A stretch of 8,020 nucleotides of DNA from an uncultured Mollicutes bacterium (GTDB lineage Bacteria; Bacillota_I; Bacilli_A; MAG-NZ), in NCBI GenBank assembly GCA_913064935.1, contig CAJYBF010000037.1, forward strand, positions 1 to 8,020, given 5' to 3'. Position 1 is the stretch's first letter, and each line of letters begins with the position of its first letter. The notes beneath the pieces are model-generated. The model did not search any database, was not told where the DNA came from, and worked only from the letters and a program-made list of their open reading frames with translations. Positions 6,095 through 8,020 of this stretch are shown one piece after another. A program made the translations under genes and the position numbers.

Positions 6095-6934
6095 CTATAA
6101 CTTTTTAAGTTCAGATACTACGTCATCAAGATTGAAAACTGTATCATTTAATTTAGAATTGAATTCGGAATTAATACTTCTCATGATTTTCATTAACTTC
6201 GGTATATCCAAATCATAAGACTGAAGTAATTCATCATCACCAAACAAGTCAACTGGTAATCCATCAAAAACAAGTTTTGATTTTTTCATAACTATAACTC
6301 TATTAGCATATTCACTTACAACATCCATGTTATGTGTAACTAAAATAATTGTTTTATTAAACTTCTTATGAAGAGATAAAAACAAATCCATAATACTCTT
6401 TTGACCTTGTGGATCTAATCCAACAGTGGGCTCATCCAAAACTAATATTTCTGGTTCCATTGCTAAAATACCAGCAATCGCAACTCTTCTCATTTCTCCA
6501 CCGCTTAAGTTAAATGGAGACCTGCTTAAGTAACTTTCATCTAGCCCAACCACTTTGATTACATCTTTGGCTTTTTCCCTTGCTTCTTCTTTAGAAAGCC
6601 CAAAATTCAGTGGTCCAAACATTATATCTTTTTCAACAGTTTCTTCAAACAATTGATATTCCGGAAATTGAAAAACCATCCCAACACGTTTTCTTATTGG
6701 AGTTAATTTTTCTCCTTTTTTTACGATATTTCCAAATACGTCAATATCACCGCTATTTGGTATCAACAAAGCATTCATATGTTGGATTAGAGTAGACTTC
6801 CCACTTCCCGTGTGTCCAACGATCGCAATAAACTCACCCTTTGGTTCAATGCTTAGACTAACATCAGTAAGGGCGAATAGACTTTCTCCTATTCCAGGAT
6901 ACTTATAATTTACATTTTTAAACTTAATTCCCAT
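6095..6934 (-). CDS. ecfA2: Energy-coupling factor transporter ATPase EcfA2
   Basis: This is one of the two ABC-type ATPases that power ECF importers; it pairs with EcfA1 and docks on EcfT at the inner membrane face. All ABC motifs are intact in the 279-residue product: Walker A GHTGSGKST (40-48), Q-loop FQFPEYQLFEET (88-99), signature LSGGEMRR (143-150), Walker B ILVLDEPTVGLDP (163-175) and switch His201 in LVTHNMD. FQFPEYQLF separates EcfA2 from EcfA1, which has FQNPDNQFVG. The ATG at 6932-6934 is preceded by AAGGA with a 6-base spacer and overlaps the end of ecfA1 by 25 bases. Unlike ecfA1 it shows no damage. As the intact half of a heterodimeric pair it would need a working EcfA1 for transport. 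Confidence 0.96.
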   Translation of the reverse strand: MGIKFKNVNYKYPGIGESLFALTDVSLSIEPKGEFIAIVGHTGSGKSTLIQHMNALLIPNSGDIDVFGNIVKKGEKLTPIRKRVGMVFQFPEYQLFEETVEKDIMFGPLNFGLSKEEAREKAKDVIKVVGLDESYLSRSPFNLSGGEMRRVAIAGILAMEPEILVLDEPTVGLDPQGQKSIMDLFLSLHKKFNKTIILVTHNMDVVSEYANRVIVMKKSKLVFDGLPVDLFGDDELLQSYDLDIPKLMKIMRSINSEFNSKLNDTVFNLDDVVSELKKL

Positions 6935-7719
6935 AATAGTTCCTTTAACTTATCGTTATCGATATTTTCTTCTTTCAGTCTGTCAAGAACTTTTAAAGAA
7001 GGAAGTACATCTAGACCAGCCTCAATAATTACATCTTTTTGCTGGAATACTTCACTTGGTTTACCATTTAAAACTATTTCACCTTTATTAAGAACAATAA
7101 CTCGGTCACTTAACACTGCTTCGTTTAGTTCATGAGTGATTGTAATAATCGTTTTATTTCCATCTTGCAAACTCTTTATTGTTTCGATAACCTCATTTTT
7201 ACCTCTTGGATCTAACATTGATGTAGCTTCATCTAATATGATGATGTCTGTATCCATCGCCAATGCTCCAGCGATTGCTACCCTTTGTTTTTCTCCACCA
7301 CTTAAATTATGAGGTTCTTTATTTAAAAAGTCATGCATATTAACTTTTCGACTATACAAATCAATTCTTCTATGCATTTCTTCTCTATCTAAGCATTTGT
7401 TTTCCAAACCAAAAGCAATATCATCCATTACAGTTGCACCTACAAATTGGTTATCAGGATTTTGAAAAACAATACTAATAGATTCGCGGATTTCATACTC
7501 ATTGCCCTCAACTAATTCTTTACCGTTTACATTAATAGAGCCATCAGTTTTTTTAAGCAACCCAACTATCAATTTACTAAGTTTTTATTTACCTGATCCA
7601 TTATGACCAAGAATCGTTACCCATTCACCTTTTTTAATATTCAAATTTATATTTCTCAGTACCAATCCTTCATCTTCGATGTATAAGAACGATAAATTTT
7701 CAATTTTAAGTATATCGAT
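6910..7719 (-). pseudogene. ecfA1: Energy-coupling factor transporter ATPase EcfA1, interrupted in Walker A
   Basis: EcfA1 is the first ATPase of the ECF transporter and the partner of EcfA2. Reading from 7719, the frame encodes ILKIENLSFLYIEDEGLVLR, then GEWVTILGHNGSGK, a stop, and then KLSKLIVGLLKKTDGSI. The TAA (7585-7587) and the AAA after it replace the Ser-Thr of GKST. Everything after that is intact: FQNPDNQFVG (85-94), LSGGEKQR (139-146), IIILDEATSMLDPRG (159-173) and the switch histidine of ITHEL (196). Full length would be 269 residues, close to the family norm. No standard start codon exists in frame upstream of the break. ATC at 7717-7719 stands where ATG would give a TAATG overlap with the stop of the preceding gene. 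Either the gene is broken or this end of the sequence carries base errors. I favour errors, because the rest is perfectly conserved and the downstream partners are intact. As written, only the part after 7584 could be translated, from a TTG at 7570-7572, and it would lack ATP binding. Confidence 0.9.
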
Positions 7720-8018
7720 TATACAATCCCATCCAATGTGTCATGATTTCCTCCAACAATTGAAACTACAATTCCGTTTGGAGCACATATAATATTTCTT
7801 ACTTACGAGTCATACGTAATTGGTCCTCTATGAACACAATTAAGATCAGGGCAATCAGCCGCAATCATATCAACGTTTTCATCATGAACAATAAACTCAT
7901 TATGACCATCATAATCTAAATGAACATATTTATTTGTAATGTCGATAAGATAAAACATTTCAATTACATTTCCTTTGAATGTAACTTGAACAAAATGATC
8001 CTTAAGTGGATTTTCTTC
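7719..8018 (-). pseudogene. NusG domain II (DUF1312) protein, C-terminal part with in-frame stop
   Basis: The frame enters from the right edge and encodes EENPLKDHFVQVTFKGN, a middle strand region, then ADCPDLNCVHRGPITYDS, a TAA (7803-7805), and VRNIICAPNGIVVSIVGG up to TAA at 7719-7721. The ADCPDxxC...G...IxCxPN.hVVxI pattern is the hallmark of small NusG domain II (DUF1312) proteins. These usually have an N-terminal membrane anchor; that part lies outside the window. Their role is unclear. In clostridia they are often encoded beside membrane FMN-transfer or ECF-type transporter genes, which fits the ecfA1 neighbour. The stop falls within the conserved core, where family members have a residue between the Gly-x-Ile and Cys-x-Pro-Asn segments, and the frame resumes unchanged. 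A single-base error or nonsense mutation is therefore the simplest reading. Its own stop shares bases with the expected ecfA1 start, which indicates the same operon. Confidence 0.75.
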
Positions 8019-8020
8019 AT

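Noticed and set aside
6610..6795. Plus-strand open frame of 61 codons
   Set aside because: It is antisense to the ecfA2 Walker A to Q-loop region and is not protein-like.
6910..7572. EcfA1 as a genuine 220-residue protein starting at TTG 7570-7572
   Set aside because: The frame upstream of the stop still encodes the missing N-terminus and most of Walker A, so the short form is a remnant of an interrupted gene.
7742..7754. GGAGG followed by ATG at 7742-7744 as the start of ecfA1
   Set aside because: It is in a different frame from ecfA1 and ends after 12 codons. The GGAGGAAAT is explained as NusG II coding sequence (GGN).
1047..7805. Reassigned stop codon (TAA or TGA read as an amino acid)
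   Set aside because: TAA, TAG and TGA all end intact genes here at sensible positions, tryptophan is TGG, and the interrupting TAAs are confined to the window ends.
8018..8020. ATG at the right edge as the start of the NusG II gene
   Set aside because: It is in another frame, which stops after 18 codons. The NusG II frame already carries conserved sequence at the edge and must begin outside the window.
1..8020. CRISPR array, tRNA or rRNA gene, insertion sequence, toxin-antitoxin or defence system
   Set aside because: I saw no repeat-spacer pattern, transposase motif, terminal inverted repeat or cloverleaf. Almost the whole window is accounted for by known housekeeping genes.

Overview
The window is an AT-rich stretch of bacterial DNA with every recognisable gene on the minus strand. 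From about 1294 to 7580 it reads as one compact, clean operon. Transcription runs from high to low coordinates: ecfA1, ecfA2, ecfT, truA, tmk, holB, ricT (yaaT) and a TrmN6/YabB-like tRNA methyltransferase, followed by the start of a TerB-like gene. Neighbours overlap by 11 to 25 bases or are separated by 7 to 22 bases, and I see no internal promoter or terminator. The tmk-holB-ricT-trmN(yabB) order, an ECF transporter core with separate A1, A2 and T genes, and the low GC point to a Bacillota or mollicute-related organism (Erysipelotrichia, Acholeplasma or Izemoplasma type). I cannot fix the lineage further. The standard code fits: tryptophans are TGG, and ricT ends in TGA.

Right end (about 7580-8020). 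A NusG domain II (DUF1312) protein gene is cut by the window edge and carries an in-frame TAA. Its own TAA stop overlaps the expected start of ecfA1. EcfA1 is intact from just after the P-loop onward, but its Walker A serine codon is TAA, the next threonine codon is AAA, and ATC stands where an ATG would complete a TAATG stop-start overlap.

Left end (1-1271). The TerB-like gene stops after 41 codons but stays alignable in the same frame for about 32 more. After that the sequence changes to an unrelated open frame of 343 codons (2-1030). This frame encodes the middle of a gammaproteobacterial-type DNA polymerase sliding clamp (DnaN, roughly E. coli residues 87-280) joined in frame to the central part of imidazolonepropionase (HutI), which runs off the edge. 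A coherent operon core with damaged or mismatched sequence at both ends looks most like a metagenomic or single-cell contig with low-quality or chimeric ends. A genuine gene fusion is the less likely alternative.

Functionally, the core joins an ECF vitamin/micronutrient transporter energising module (two ATPases and the transmembrane coupling subunit) to tRNA modification (TruA, TrmN6-like), dTTP synthesis (Tmk), the replication clamp loader (HolB, delta prime) and an RNA-maturation cofactor (RicT). I found no CRISPR array, RNA gene, mobile element or defence system.
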